In this document: in pieces, positions 1 to 15,419 of the stretch
Numbering within the stretch: position 1 is the stretch's first letter
How the letters are laid out: every line of letters begins with the position of its first letter
Origin: Bathymodiolus brooksi
Taxonomy: Eukaryota; Mollusca; Bivalvia; Mytilida; Modiolidae
NCBI GenBank assembly: GCA_963680875.1
Contig: OY804585.1
Span: 45,181,414 to 45,245,413 of the forward strand
DNA length: 64,000 nucleotides
Direction of reading: 5' to 3'
Made by a program: the position numbers and the translations under genes
The notes under the pieces: model-generated
The model's database searches: none
What the model was told of the DNA's origin: nothing
Seen by the model: the letters and a program-made list of their open reading frames with translations, nothing else

Positions 1-3000
1 CTGATCACTCCCCTGGTATCTTCATACTTTTAGCCAGTTGTATTGTCTGTTTTACAACTACTGATCACTCCTCTGATATCTTCATACTTTTAGCCAGTTG
101 TATTGTCTGTTTTACAACTACTGATCACTCCCCTGGTATCTTCATACTTTTAGCCAGTTGTATTGTCTGTTTTACAACTACTGATCACTCCCCTGGTATC
201 TTCATACTTTTAGTCAGTTGTATTGTCTGTTTTACAACTACTGATCACTCCCCTGGTATCTTCATACTTTTAGCCAGTTGTATTGTCTGTTTTACAACTA
301 CTGATCACTCCTCTGATATCTTCATACTTTTAGCCAGTTGTATTGTCTGTTTTACAACTACTGATCACTCCCCTGGTATCTTCATACTTTTAGCCAGTTG
401 TATTGTCTGTTTTACAACTACTGATCACTCCCCCAGGGTATCTTCATACTTTTAGCCAGTTGTATTGTCTGTTTTACACTGATCACTCCCCGGGTATCTT
501 CATACTTTTAGCTAGTTGTATTGTCTGTTTTACAACTACTGATCACTCCCCTGGTATCTTCATACTTTTAGCTAGTTGTATTGTCTGTTTTACACTGATC
601 ACTCCCCTGGTATCTTCATACTTTTAACTAGTTGTATTGTCTGTTTTACAACTACTGATCACTCCCCTGGTATCTTCATACTTTTAGCTAGTTGTATTGT
701 CTGTTTTACAACTACTGATCACTCCCCTGGTATCTTCATACTTTTAGCTAGTTGTATTGTCTGTTTTACACTGATCACTCCCCTGGTATCTTCATACTTT
801 TAGCTAGTTGTATTGTCTGTTTTACAACTACTGATCACTCCCCTGGTATCTTCATACTTTTAATCAGTTGTATTGTCTGTTTTACAACTACTGATCATTC
901 CCCTGGTATCTTCATACTTTTAGCCAGTTGTATTGTCTGTTTTACAACTACTGATCACTCCCCTGGTATCTTCATACTTTTAGCCAGTTGTATTGTCTGT
1001 TTTACAACTACTGATCACTCCCCTGGTATCTTCATACTTTTAGCCAGTTGTATTGTCTGTTTTACACTGATCACTCCCCTGGTATCTTCATACTTTTAGC
1101 CAGTTGTATTGTCTGTTTTACAACTACTGATCACTCCCCTGGTATCTTCATACTTTTAGCTAGTTGTATTGTCTGTTTTACAACTACTGATCACTCCCCT
1201 GGTATCTTCATACTTTTAGCCAGTTGTATTGTCTGTTTTACAACTACTGATCACTCCCCTGGTATCTTCATACTTTTAGCCAGTTGTATTGTCTGTTTTA
1301 CAACTACTGATCACTCCCCTGGTATCTTCATACTTTTAGCCAGTTGTATTGTCTGTTTTACAACTACTGATCACTCCCCCAGGGTATCTTCATACTTTTA
1401 GCCAGTTGTATTGTCTGTTTTACACTGATCACCCCCCTGGTATCTTCATACTTTTAACTAGTTGTATTGTCTGTTTTACAACTACTGGTCACTCCCCTGA
1501 TATCTTCATACTTTTAGCTAGTTGTATTGTCTGTTTTACACTGATCACTCCCCTGGTATCTTCATACTTTTAGCCAGTTGTATTGTCTGTTTTACAACTA
1601 CTGATCACTCCCCTGGTATCTTCATACTTTTAGCCAGTTGTATTGTCTGTTTTACAACTACTGATCACTCCCCTGGTATCTTCATACTTTTAGCCAGTTG
1701 TATTGTCTGTTTTACAACTACTGATCACTCCGCTGGTATCTTCATACTTTTAGCCAGTTGTATTGTCTGTTTTACAACTACTGATCACTCCCCTGGTATC
1801 TTCATACTTTTAGCCATTTGTATTGTCTGTTTTACAACTACTGATCACTCCCCAAGGGTATCTTCATACTTTTAGCCAGTTGTATTGTCTGTTTTACACT
1901 GATCACTCCCCTGGTATCTTCATACTTTTAGCTAGTTGTATTGTCTGTTTTACAACTACTGATCACTCCCCTGGTATCTTCATACTTTTAGCTAGTTGTA
2001 TTGTCTGTTTTACACTGATCACTCCCCTGGTATCTTCATACTTTTAACTAGTTGTATTGTCTGTTTTACAACTACTGATCACTCCCCTGGTATCTTCATA
2101 CTTTTAGCCAGTTGTATTGTCTGTTTTTCAACTACTGATCACTCCCCTTGTATCTTCATACTTTTAGCTAGTTGTATTGTCTGTTTTACAACTACTGATC
2201 ACTCCCCTGGTATCTTCATACTTTTAGCTAGTTGTATTGTCTGTTTTACACTGATCACTCCCCTGGTATCTTCATACTTTTAGCTAGTTGTATTGTCTGT
2301 TTTACAACTACTGATCACTCCCCTGGTATCTTCATACTTTTAGCCAGTTGTATTGTCTGTTTTACAACTACTGATCACTCCCCTGGTATCTTCATACTTT
2401 TAGCCAGTTGTATTGTCTGTTTTACAACTACTGATCACTCCCCTGGTATCTTCATACTTTTAGCCAGTTGTATTGTCTGTTTTACAACTACTGATCACTC
2501 CCCTGGTATCTTCATACTTTTAGTCAGTTGTATTGTCTGTTTTACAACTACTGATCACTCCCCTGGTATCTTCATACTTTTAGCCAGTTGTATTGTCTGT
2601 TTTACAACTACTGATCACTCCTCTGATATCTTCATACTTTTAGCCAGTTGTATTGTCTGTTTTACAACTACTGATCACTCCCCTGGTATCTTCATACTTT
2701 TAGCCAGTTGTATTGTCTGTTTTACAACTACTGATCACTCCCCCAGGGTATCTTCATACTTTTAGCCAGTTGTATTGTCTGTTTTACACTGATCACTCCC
2801 CGGGTATCTTCATACTTTTAGCTAGTTGTATTGTCTGTTTTACACTGATCACTCCCCTGGTATCTTCATACTTTTAACTAGTTGTATTGTCTGTTTTACA
2901 ACTACTGATCACTCCCCTGGTATCTTCATACTTTTAGCTAGTTGTATTGTCTGTTTTACAACTACTGATCACTCCCCTGGTATCTTCATACTTTTAGCTA

Positions 3001-6000
3001 GTTGTATTGTCTGTTTTACACTGATCACTCCCCTGGTATCTTCATACTTTTAGCTAGTTGTATTGTCTGTTTTACAACTACTGATCACTCCCCTGGTATC
3101 TTCATACTTTTAGCCAGTTGTATTGTCTGTTTTACAACTACTGATCACTCCCCTGGTATCTTCATACTTTTAGCCAGTTGTATTGTCTGTTTTACAACTA
3201 CTGATCACTCCCCTGGTATCTTCATACTTTTAGCCAGTTGTATTGTCTGTTTTACAACTACTGATCACTCCCCCAGGGTATCTTCATACTTTTAGCCAGT
3301 TGTATTGTCTGTTTTACACTGATCACCCCCCTGGTATCTTCATACTTTTAACTAGTTGTATTGTCTGTTTTACAACTACTGATCACTCCCCTGATATCTT
3401 CATACTTTTAGCTAGTTGTATTGTCTGTTTTACAACTACTGATCACTCCCCTGGTATCTTCATACTTTTAGCCAGTTGTATTGTCTGTTTTACAACTACT
3501 GATCACTCCCCTGGTATCTTCATACTTTTAGCCAGTTGTATTGTCTGTTTTACAACTACTGATCACTCCTCTGGTATCTTCATACTTTTAGCCAGTTGTA
3601 TTGTCTGTTTTACAACTACTGATCACTCCGCTGGTATCTTCATACTTTTAGCCAGTTGTATTGTCTGTTTTACAACTACTGATCACTCCCCTGGTATCTT
3701 CATACTTTTAGCCATTTGTATTGTCTGTTTTACAACTACTGATCACTCCCCAAGGGTATCTTCATACTTTTAGCCAGTTGTATTGTCTGTTTTACACTGA
3801 TCACTCCCCTGGTATCTTCATACTTTTAGCTAGTTGTATTGTCTGTTTTACAACTACTGATCACTCCCCTGGTATCTTCATACTTTTAGCTAGTTGTATT
3901 GTCTGTTTTACACTGATCACTCCCCTGGTATCTTCATACTTTTAACTAGTTGTATTGTCTGTTTTACAACTACTGATCACTCCCCTGGTATCTTCATACT
4001 TTTAGCCAGTTGTATTGTCTGTTTTTCAACTACTGATCACTCCCCTGGTATCTTCATACTTTTAGCTATGTCTGTTTTACACTGATCACTCCCCTGGTAT
4101 CTTCATACTTTTAACTAGTTGTATTGTCTGTTTTACAACTACTGATCACTCCCCTGGTATCTTCATACTTTTAGCCAGTTGTATTGTCTGTTTTACAACT
4201 ACTGATCACTCCCCTGGTATCTTCATACTTTTAGCTAGTTGTATTGTCTGTTTTACACTGATCACTCCCCTGGTATCTTCATACTTTTAGCTAGTTGTAT
4301 TGTCTGTTTTACAACTACTGATCACTCCCCTGGTATCTTCATACTTTTAGCCAGTTGTATTGTCTGTTTTACAACTACTGATCACTCCCCTGGTATCTTC
4401 ATACTTTTAGCCAGTTGTATTGTCTGTTTTACAACTACTGATCACTCCCCTGGTATCTTCATACTTTTAGTCAGTTGTATTGTCTGTTTTACAACTACTG
4501 ATCACTCCCCTGGTATCTTCATACTTTTAGCTAGTTGTATTGTCTGTTTTACAACTACTGATCACTCCCCTGGTATCTTCATACTTTTAGCCAGTTGTAT
4601 TGTCTGTTTTACAACTACTGATCACTCCCCTGGTATCTTCATACTTTTAGTCAGTTGTATTGTCTGTTTTACAACTACTGATCACTCCCCTGGTATCTTC
4701 ATACTTTTAGCCAGTTGTATTGTCTGTTTTACAACTACTGATCACTCCTCTGGTATCTTCATACTTTTAGCCAGTTGTATTGTCTGTTTTACAACTACTG
4801 ATCACTCCCCTGGTATCTTCATACTTTTAGCCAGTTGTATTGTCTGTTTTACAACTACTGATCACTCCTCTGGTATCTTCATACTTTTAGCCAGTTGTAT
4901 TGTCTGTTTTACAACTACTGATCACTCCTCTGGTATCTTCATACATTTAGCCAGTTGTATTGTCTGTTTTACAACTACTGATCACTCCCCTGGTATCTTC
5001 ACACTTTTAGCCAGTTGTATTGTCTGTTTTACAACTACTGATCACTCCCCCAGGGTATCTTCATACTTTTAGCCAGTTGTATTGTCTGTTTTACACTGAT
5101 CACTCCCCTGGTATCTTCATACTTTTAGCCAGTTGTATTGTCTGTTTTACAACTACTGATCACTCCCCTGGTATCTTCATACTTTTAGTCAGTTGTATTG
5201 TCTGTTTTACAACTACTGATCACTCCCCTGGTATCTTCATACTTTTAGCTAGTTGTATTGTCTGTTTTACAACTACTGATCACTCCCCTGGTATCTTCAT
5301 ACTTTTAGCTAGTTGTATTGTCTGTTTTACACTGATCACTCCCCTGGTATCTTCATACTTTTAACTAGTTGTATTGTCTGTTTTACAACTACTGATCACT
5401 CCCCTGGTATCTTCATACTTTTAGCTAGTTGTATTGTCTGTTTTACAACTACTGATCACTCCCCTGGTATCTTCATACTTTTAGCTAGTTGTATTGTCTG
5501 TTTTACACTGATCACTCCCCTGGTATCTTCATACTTTTAGCTAGTTGTATTGTCTGTTTTACAACTACTGATCACTCCCCTGGTATCTTCATACTTTTAG
5601 TCAGTTGTATTGTCTGTTTTACAACTACTGATCACTCCCCTGGTATCTTCATACTTTTAGTCAGTTGTATTGTCTGTTTTACAACTACTGATCACTCCCC
5701 TGGTATCTTCATACTTTTAGCTAGTTGTATTGTCTGTTTTACAACTACTGATCACTCCCCTGGTATCTTCATACTTTTAGCCAGTTGTATTGTCTGTTTT
5801 ACAACTACTGATCACTCCCCTGGTATCTTCATACTTTTAGCCAGTTGTATTGTCTGTTTTACAACTACTGATCACTCCCCTGGTATCTTCATACTTTTAG
5901 CCAGTTGTATTGTCTGTTTTACAACTACTGATCACTCCCCTGGTATCTTCATACTTTTAGCCAGTTGTATTGTCTGTTTTACAACTACTGATCACTCCCC

Positions 6001-8559
6001 CAGGGTATCTTCATACTTTTAGCCAGTTGTATTGTCTGTTTTACACTGATCACTCCCCTGGTATCTTCATACTTTTAGCTAGTTGTATTGTCTGTTTTAC
6101 AACTACTGATCACTCCCCTGGTATCTTCATACTTTTAGCTAGTTGTATTGTCTGTTTTACACTGATCACTCCCCTGGTATCTTCATACTTTTAACTAGTT
6201 GTATTGTCTGTTTTACAACTACTGATCACTCCCCTGGTATCTTCATACTTTTAGCCAGTTGTATTGTCTGTTTTTCAACTACTGATCACTCCCCTGGTAT
6301 CTTCATACTTTTAGCCAGTTGTATTGTCTGTTTTACAACTACTGATCACTCCCCTGGTATCTTCATACTTTTAGCCAGTTGTATTGTCTGTTTTACAACT
6401 ACTGATCACTCCCCTGGTATCTTCATACTTTTAGCCAGTTGTATTGTCTGTTTTACAACTACTGATCACTCCCCTGGTATCTTCATACTTTTAGTCAGTT
6501 GTATTGTCTGTTTTACAACTACTGATCACTCCCCTGGTATCTTCATACTTTTAGCCAGTTGTATTGTCTGTTTTACAACTACTGATCACTCCCCTGGTAT
6601 CTTCATACTTTTAGCCAGTTGTATTGTCTGTTTTACAACTACTGATCACTCCCCTGGTATCTTCATACTTTTAGCCAGTTGTATTGTCTGTTTTCCAACT
6701 TCTGATCACTCCCCTGGTATCTTCATACTTTTAGCCAGTTGTATTGTCTGTTTTACAACTACTGATCACTCCCCTGGTATCTTCATACTTTTAGTCAGTT
6801 GTATTGTCTGTTTTACAACTACTGATCACTCCCCTGGTATCTTCATACTTTTAGCCAGTTGTATTGTCTGTTTTACAACTACTGATCACTCCTCTGATAT
6901 CTTCATACTTTTAGCCAGTTGTATTGTCTGTTTTACAACTACTGATCACTCCCCTGGTATCTTCATACTTTTAGCCAGTTGTATTGTCTGTTTTACAACT
7001 ACTGATCACTCCCCCAGGGTATCTTCATACTTTTAGCCAGTTGTATTGTCTGTTTTACACTGATCACTCCCCTGGTATCTTCACACTTTTAGCTAGTTGT
7101 ATTGTCTGTTTTACAACTACTGATCACTCCCCCAGGGTATCTTCATACTTTTAGCCAGTTGTATTGTCTGTTTTACAACTACTGATCACTCCCCTGGTAT
7201 CTTCATACTTTTAGTCAGTTGTATTGTCTGTTTTACAACTACTGATCACTCCCCTGGTATCTTCATACTTTTAGCCAGTTGTATTGTCTGTTTTACAACT
7301 ACTGATCACTCCCCTGGTTCTTCATACTTTTAGCCAGTTGTATTGTCTGTTTTACAACTACTGATCACTCCCCTGGTATCTTCATACTTTTAGCCAGTTG
7401 TATTGTCTGTTTTACAACTACTGATCACTCCCCTGGTATCTTCATACTTTTAGCCAGTTGTATTGTCTGTTTTACAACTACTGATCACTCCCCTGGTATC
7501 TTCATACTTTTAGCCAGTTGTATTGTCTGTTTTACAGCTACTGATCACTCCCCTGGTATCTTCATACATTTAGCCAGTTGTATTGTCTGTTTTACAGCTA
7601 CTGATCACTCCCCTGGTATCTTCATACTTTTAGCCAGTTGTATTGTCTGTTTTACAACTACTGATCACTCCCCTGGTATCTTCATACTTTTAGCCAGTTG
7701 TATTGTCTGTTTTACAACTACTGATCCCTCCCCTGGTATCTTCATACTTTTAGCCAGTTGTATTGTCTGTTTTACAACTACTGATCACTCCCCTGGTATC
7801 TTCATACTTTTAGCCAGTTGTATTGTCTGTTTTACAACTACTGATCACTCCCCTGGTATCTTCATACTTTTAGCCATTTGTATTGTCTGTTTTACAACTA
7901 CTGATCACTCCCCAAGGGTATCTTCATACTTTTAGCCAGTTGTATTGTCTGTTTTACACTGATCACTCCCCTGGTATCTTCATACTTTTAGCTAGTTGTA
8001 TTGTCTGTTTTACAACTACTGATCACTCCCCTGGTATCTTCATACTTTTAGCTAGTTGTATTGTCTGTTTTACACTGATCACTCCCCTGGTATCTTCATA
8101 CTTTTAACTAGTTGTATTGTCTGTTTTACAACTACTGATCACTCCCCTGGTATCTTCATACTTTTAGCCAGTTGTATTGTCTGTTTTTCAACTACTGATC
8201 ACTCCCCTGGTATCTTCATACTTTTAGCTATGTCTGTTTTACACTGATCACTCCCCTGGTATCTTCATACTTTTAACTAGTTGTATTGTCTGTTTTACAA
8301 CTACTGATCACTCCCCTGGTATCTTCATACTTTTAGCCAGTTGTATTGTCTGTTTTACAACTACTGATCACTCCCCTGGTATCTTCATACTTTTAGCTAG
8401 TTGTATTGTCTGTTTTACACTGATCACTCCCCTGGTATCTTCATACTTTTAGCTAGTTGTATTGTCTGTTTTACAACTACTGATCACTCCCCTGGTATCT
8501 TCATACTTTTAGCCAGTTGTATTGTCTGTTTTACAACTACTGATCACTCCCCTGGTATC

Positions 8560-11500
8560 TTCATACTTTTAGCCAGTTGTATTGTCTGTTTTACAACTAC
8601 TGATCACTCCCCTGGTATCTTCATACTTTTAGTCAGTTGTATTGTCTGTTTTACAACTACTGATCACTCCCCTGGTATCTTCATACTTTTAGCTAGTTGT
8701 ATTGTCTGTTTTACAACTACTGATCACTCCCCTGGTATCTTCATACTTTTAGCCAGTTGTATTGTCTGTTTTACAACTACTGATCACTCCCCTGGTATCT
8801 TCATACTTTTAGTCAGTTGTATTGTCTGTTTTACAACTACTGATCACTCCCCTGGTATCTTCATACTTTTAGCCAGTTGTATTGTCTGTTTTACAACTAC
8901 TGATCACTCCTCTGGTATCTTCATACTTTTAGCCAGTTGTATTGTCTGTTTTACAACTACTGATCACTCCCCTGGTATCTTCATACTTTTAGCCAGTTGT
9001 ATTGTCTGTTTTACAACTACTGATCACTCCTCTGGTATCTTCATACTTTTAGCCAGTTGTATTGTCTGTTTTACAACTACTGATCACTCCTCTGGTATCT
9101 TCATACATTTAGCCAGTTGTATTGTCTGTTTTACAACTACTGATCACTCCCCTGGTATCTTCACACTTTTAGCCAGTTGTATTGTCTGTTTTACAACTAC
9201 TGATCACTCCCCCAGGGTATCTTCATACTTTTAGCCAGTTGTATTGTCTGTTTTACACTGATCACTCCCCTGGTATCTTCATACTTTTAGCCAGTTGTAT
9301 TGTCTGTTTTACAACTACTGATCACTCCCCTGGTATCTTCATACTTTTAGTCAGTTGTATTGTCTGTTTTACAACTACTGATCACTCCCCTGGTATCTTC
9401 ATACTTTTAGCTAGTTGTATTGTCTGTTTTACAACTACTGATCACTCCCCTGGTATCTTCATACTTTTAGCTAGTTGTATTGTCTGTTTTACAACTACTG
9501 ATCACTCCCCTGGTATCTTCATACTTTTAGTCAGTTTTATTGTCTGTTTTACAACTACTGATCACTCCCCTGGTATCTTCATACTTTTAGTCAGTTGTAT
9601 TGTCTGTTTTACAACTACTGATCTTTCCCCTGGTATCTTCATACTTTTAGCCAGTTGTATTGTCTGTTTTACAACTACTGATCACTCCCCTGGTATCTTC
9701 ATACTTTTAGCCAGTTGTATTGTCTGTTTTACAACTACTGATCACTCCCCTGGTATCTTCATACTTTTAGCCAGTTGTATTGTCTGTTTTACAACTACTG
9801 ATCACTCCCCTGGTATCTTCATACTTTTAGTCAGTTGTATTGTCTGTTTTACAACTACTGATCACTCCCCTGGTATCTTCATACTTTTAGCCAGTTGTAT
9901 TGTCTGTTTTACCACTACTGATCACTCCTCTGGTATCTTCATACTTTTAGCCAGTTGTATTGTCTGTTTTACAACTACTGATCACTCCCCTGGTATCTTC
10001 ACACTTTTAGCCAGTTGTATTGTCTGTTTTACAACTACTGATCACTCCACCAGGGTATCTTCATACTTTTAGCCAGTTGTATTGTCTGTTTTACACTGAT
10101 CACTCCCCTGGTATCTTCATACTTTTAGCTAGTTGTATTGTCTGTTTTACAACTACTGATCACTCCCCTGGTATCTTCATACTTTTAGCTAGTTGTATTG
10201 TCTGTTTTACACTGATCACTCCCCTGGTATCTTCATACTTTTAACTAGTTGTATTGTCTGTTTTACAACTACTGATCACTCCCCTGGTATCTTCATACTT
10301 TTAGCTAGTTGTATTGTCTGTTTTACAACTACTGATCACTCCCCTGGTATCTTCATACTTTTAGCTAGTTGTATTGTCTGTTTTACACTGATCACTCCCC
10401 TGGTATCTTCATACTTTTAGCTAGTTGTATTGTCTGTTTTACAACTACTGATCACTCCCCTGGTATCTTCATACTTTTAGTCAGTTGTATTGTCTGTTTT
10501 ACAACTACTGATCACTCCCCTGGTATCTTCATACTTTTAGTCAGTTGTATTGTCTGTTTTACAACTACTGATCACTCCCCTGGTATCTTCATACTTTTAG
10601 CTAGTTGTATTGTCTGTTTTACAACTACTGATCACTCCCCTGGTATCTTCATACTTTTAGCCAGTTGTATTGTCTGTTTTACAACTACTGATCACTCCCC
10701 TGGTATCTTCATACTTTTAGCCAGTTGTATTGTCTGTTTTACAACTACTGATCACTCCCCTGGTATCTTCATACTTTTAGCCAGTTGTATTGTCTGTTTT
10801 ACAACTACTGATCACTCCCCTGGTATCTTCATACTTTTAGCCAGTTGTATTGTCTGTTTTACAACTACTGATCACTCCCCCAGGGTATCTTCATACTTTT
10901 AGCCAGTTGTATTGTCTGTTTTACACTGATCACTCCCCTGGTATCTTCATACTTTTAGCTAGTTGTATTGTCTGTTTTACAACTACTGATCACTCCCCTG
11001 GTATCTTCATACTTTTAGCTAGTTGTATTGTCTGTTTTACACTGATCACTCCCCTGGTATCTTCATACTTTTAACTAGTTGTATTGTCTGTTTTACAACT
11101 ACTGATCACTCCCCTGGTATCTTCATACTTTTAGCCAGTTGTATTGTCTGTTTTTCAACTACTGATCACTCCCCTGGTATCTTCATACTTTTAGCCAGTT
11201 GTATTGTCTGTTTTACAACTACTGATCACTCCCCTGGTATCTTCATACTTTTAGCCAGTTGTATTGTCTGTTTTACAACTACTGATCACTCCCCTGGTAT
11301 CTTCATACTTTTAGTCAGTTGTATTGTCTGTTTTACAACTACTGATCACTCCCCTGGTATCTTCATACTTTTAGCTAGTTGTATTGTCTGTTTTACAACT
11401 ACTGATCACTCCCCTGGTATCTTCATACTTTTAGCCAGTTGTATTGTCTGTTTTACAACTACTGATCACTCCCCTGGTATCTTCATACTTTTAGTCAGTT

Positions 11501-13900
11501 GTATTGTCTGTTTTACAACTACTGATCACTCCCCTGGTATCTTCATACTTTTAGCCAGTTGTATTGTCTGTTTTACAACTACTGATCACTCCTCTGGTAT
11601 CTTCATACTTTTAGCCAGTTGTATTGTCTGTTTTACAACTACTGATCACTCCCCTGGTATCTTCATACTTTTAGCCAGTTGTATTGTCTGTTTTACAACT
11701 ACTGATCACTCCTCTGGTATCTTCATACTTTTAGCCAGTTGTATTGTCTGTTTTACAACTACTGATCACTCCTCTGGTATCTTCATACATTTAGCCAGTT
11801 GTATTGTCTGTTTTACAACTACTGATCACTCCCCTGGTATCTTCACACTTTTAGCCAGTTGTATTGTCTGTTTTACAACTACTGATCACTCCCCCAGGGT
11901 ATCTTCATACTTTTAGCCAGTTGTATTGTCTGTTTTACACTGATCACTCCCCTGGTATCTTCATACTTTTAGCCAGTTGTATTGTCTGTTTTACAACTAC
12001 TGATCACTCCCCTGGTATCTTCATACTTTTAGTCAGTTGTATTGTCTGTTTTACAACTACTGATCACTCCCCTGGTATCTTCATACTTTTAGCTAGTTGT
12101 ATTGTCTGTTTTACAACTACTGATCACTCCCCTGGTATCTTCATACTTTTAGCTAGTTGTATTGTCTGTTTTACAACTACTGATCACTCCCCTGGTATCT
12201 TCATACTTTTAGTCAGTTTTATTGTCTGTTTTACAACTACTGATCACTCCCCTGGTATCTTCATACTTTTAGTCAGTTGTATTGTCTGTTTTACAACTAC
12301 TGATCTTTCCCCTGGTATCTTCATACTTTTAGCCAGTTGTATTGTCTGTTTTACAACTACTGATCACTCCCCTGGTATCTTCATACTTTTAGCCAGTTGT
12401 ATTGTCTGTTTTACAACTACTGATCACTCCCCTGGTATCTTCATACTTTTAGCCAGTTGTATTGTCTGTTTTACAACTACTGATCACTCCCCTGGTATCT
12501 TCATACTTTTAGTCAGTTGTATTGTCTGTTTTACAACTACTGATCACTCCCCTGGTATCTTCATACTTTTAGCCAGTTGTATTGTCTGTTTTACCACTAC
12601 TGATCACTCCTCTGGTATCTTCATACTTTTAGCCAGTTGTATTGTCTGTTTTACAACTACTGATCACTCCCCTGGTATCTTCACACTTTTAGCCAGTTGT
12701 ATTGTCTGTTTTACAACTACTGATCACTCCACCAGGGTATCTTCATACTTTTAGCCAGTTGTATTGTCTGTTTTACACTGATCACTCCCCTGGTATCTTC
12801 ATACTTTTAGCTAGTTGTATTGTCTGTTTTACAACTACTGATCACTCCCCTGGTATCTTCATACTTTTAGCTAGTTGTATTGTCTGTTTTACACTGATCA
12901 CTCCCCTGGTATCTTCATACTTTTAACTAGTTGTATTGTCTGTTTTACAACTACTGATCACTCCCCTGGTATCTTCATACTTTTAGCTAGTTGTATTGTC
13001 TGTTTTACAACTACTGATCACTCCCCTGGTATCTTCATACTTTTAGCTAGTTGTATTGTCTGTTTTACACTGATCACTCCCCTGGTATCTTCATACTTTT
13101 AGCTAGTTGTATTGTCTGTTTTACAACTACTGATCACTCCCCTGGTATCTTCATACTTTTAGTCAGTTGTATTGTCTGTTTTACAACTACTGATCACTCC
13201 CCTGGTATCTTCATACTTTTAGTCAGTTGTATTGTCTGTTTTACAACTACTGATCACTCCCCTGGTATCTTCATACTTTTAGCTAGTTGTATTGTCTGTT
13301 TTACAACTACTGATCACTCCCCTGGTATCTTCATACTTTTAGCCAGTTGTATTGTCTGTTTTACAACTACTGATCACTCCCCTGGTATCTTCATACTTTT
13401 AGCCAGTTGTATTGTCTGTTTTACAACTACTGATCACTCCCCTGGTATCTTCATACTTTTAGCCAGTTGTATTGTCTGTTTTACAACTACTGATCACTCC
13501 CCTGGTATCTTCATACTTTTAGCCAGTTGTATTGTCTGTTTTACAACTACTGATCACTCCCCCAGGGTATCTTCATACTTTTAGCCAGTTGTATTGTCTG
13601 TTTTACACTGATCACTCCCCTGGTATCTTCATACTTTTAGCTAGTTGTATTGTCTGTTTTACAACTACTGATCACTCCCCTGGTATCTTCATACTTTTAG
13701 CTAGTTGTATTGTCTGTTTTACACTGATCACTCCCCTGGTATCTTCATACTTTTAACTAGTTGTATTGTCTGTTTTACAACTACTGATCACTCCCCTGGT
13801 ATCTTCATACTTTTAGCCAGTTGTATTGTCTGTTTTTCAACTACTGATCACTCCCCTGGTATCTTCATACTTTTAGCCAGTTGTATTGTCTGTTTTACAA
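8560..13900. repeat. Tandem 2,682-bp higher-order duplication within the 60-bp satellite
   Basis: The order of variant units at about 8560-11240 recurs at an offset of exactly 2,682 bp at about 11242-13900. Rare markers recur at this offset: the ATCTTTCC unit (9621 and 12303), the ACCACTACTG unit (9911 and 12593), and the CCACCAGGG unit (10047 and 12729). The two copies are adjacent, as expected from unequal exchange of a block of about 45 units. The match was judged by eye from marker variants; I did not align the copies base by base. Confidence 0.85.
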
Positions 13901-15419
13901 CTACTGATCACTCCCCTGGTATCTTCATACTTTTAGCCAGTTGTATTGTCTGTTTTACAACTACTGATCACTCCCCTGGTATCTTCATACTTTTAGCCAG
14001 TTGTATTGTCTGTTTTACAACTACTGATCACTCCCCTGGTATCTTCATACTTTTAGTCAGTTGTATTGTCTGTTTTACAACTACTGATCACTCCCCTGGT
14101 ATCTTCATACTTTTAGCCAGTTGTATTGTCTGTTTTACAACTACTGATCACTCCCCTGGTATCTTCATACTTTTAGCCAGTTGTATTGTCTGTTTTACAA
14201 CTACTGATCACTCCCCTGGTATCTTCATACTTTTAGCCAGTTGTATTGTCTGTTTTCCAACTTCTGATCACTCCCCTGGTATCTTCATACTTTTAGCCAG
14301 TTGTATTGTCTGTTTTACAACTACTGATCACTCCCCTGGTATCTTCATACTTTTAGTCAGTTGTATTGTCTGTTTTACAACTACTGATCACTCCCCTGGT
14401 ATCTTCATACTTTTAGCCAGTTGTATTGTCTGTTTTACAACTACTGATCACTCCTCTGATATCTTCATACTTTTAGCCAGTTGTATTGTCTGTTTTACAA
14501 CTACTGATCACTCCCCTGGTATCTTCATACTTTTAGCCAGTTGTATTGTCTGTTTTACAACTACTGATCACTCCCCCAGGGTATCTTCATACTTTTAGCC
14601 AGTTGTATTGTCTGTTTTACACTGATCACTCCCCTGGTATCTTCACACTTTTAGCTAGTTGTATTGTCTGTTTTACAACTACTGATCACTCCCCCAGGGT
14701 ATCTTCATACTTTTAGCCAGTTGTATTGTCTGTTTTACAACTACTGATCACTCCCCTGGTATCTTCATACTTTTAGTCAGTTGTATTGTCTGTTTTACAA
14801 CTACTGATCACTCCCCTGGTATCTTCATACTTTTAGCCAGTTGTATTGTCTGTTTTACAACTACTGATCACTCCCCTGGTTCTTCATACTTTTAGCCAGT
14901 TGTATTGTCTGTTTTACAACTACTGATCACTCCCCTGGTATCTTCATACTTTTAGCCAGTTGTATTGTCTGTTTTACAACTACTGATCACTCCCCTGGTA
15001 TCTTCATACTTTTAGCCAGTTGTATTGTCTGTTTTACAACTACTGATCACTCCCCTGGTATCTTCATACTTTTAGCCAGTTGTATTGTCTGTTTTACAGC
15101 TACTGATCACTCCCCTGGTATCTTCATACATTTAGCCAGTTGTATTGTCTGTTTTACAGCTACTGATCACTCCCCTGGTATCTTCATACTTTTAGCCAGT
15201 TGTATTGTCTGTTTTACAACTACTGATCACTCCCCTGGTATCTTCATACTTTTAGCCAGTTGTATTGTCTGTTTTACAACTACTGATCCCTCCCCTGGTA
15301 TCTTCATACTTTTAGCCAGTTGTATTGTCTGTTTTACAACTACTGATCACTCCCCTGGTATCTTCATACTTTTAGCCAGTTGTATTGTCTGTTTTACAAC
15401 TACTGATCACTCCCCTGGT

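Noticed and set aside
403..14598. Dozens of open frames of up to 297 codons with a 20-residue repeat (TTTDHSPGIFILLASCIVCF)
   Set aside because: They exist only because the satellite unit is 60 bp. Each ends where a 56- or 62-bp unit shifts the frame, starts are arbitrary, and variation shows no bias towards silent changes.
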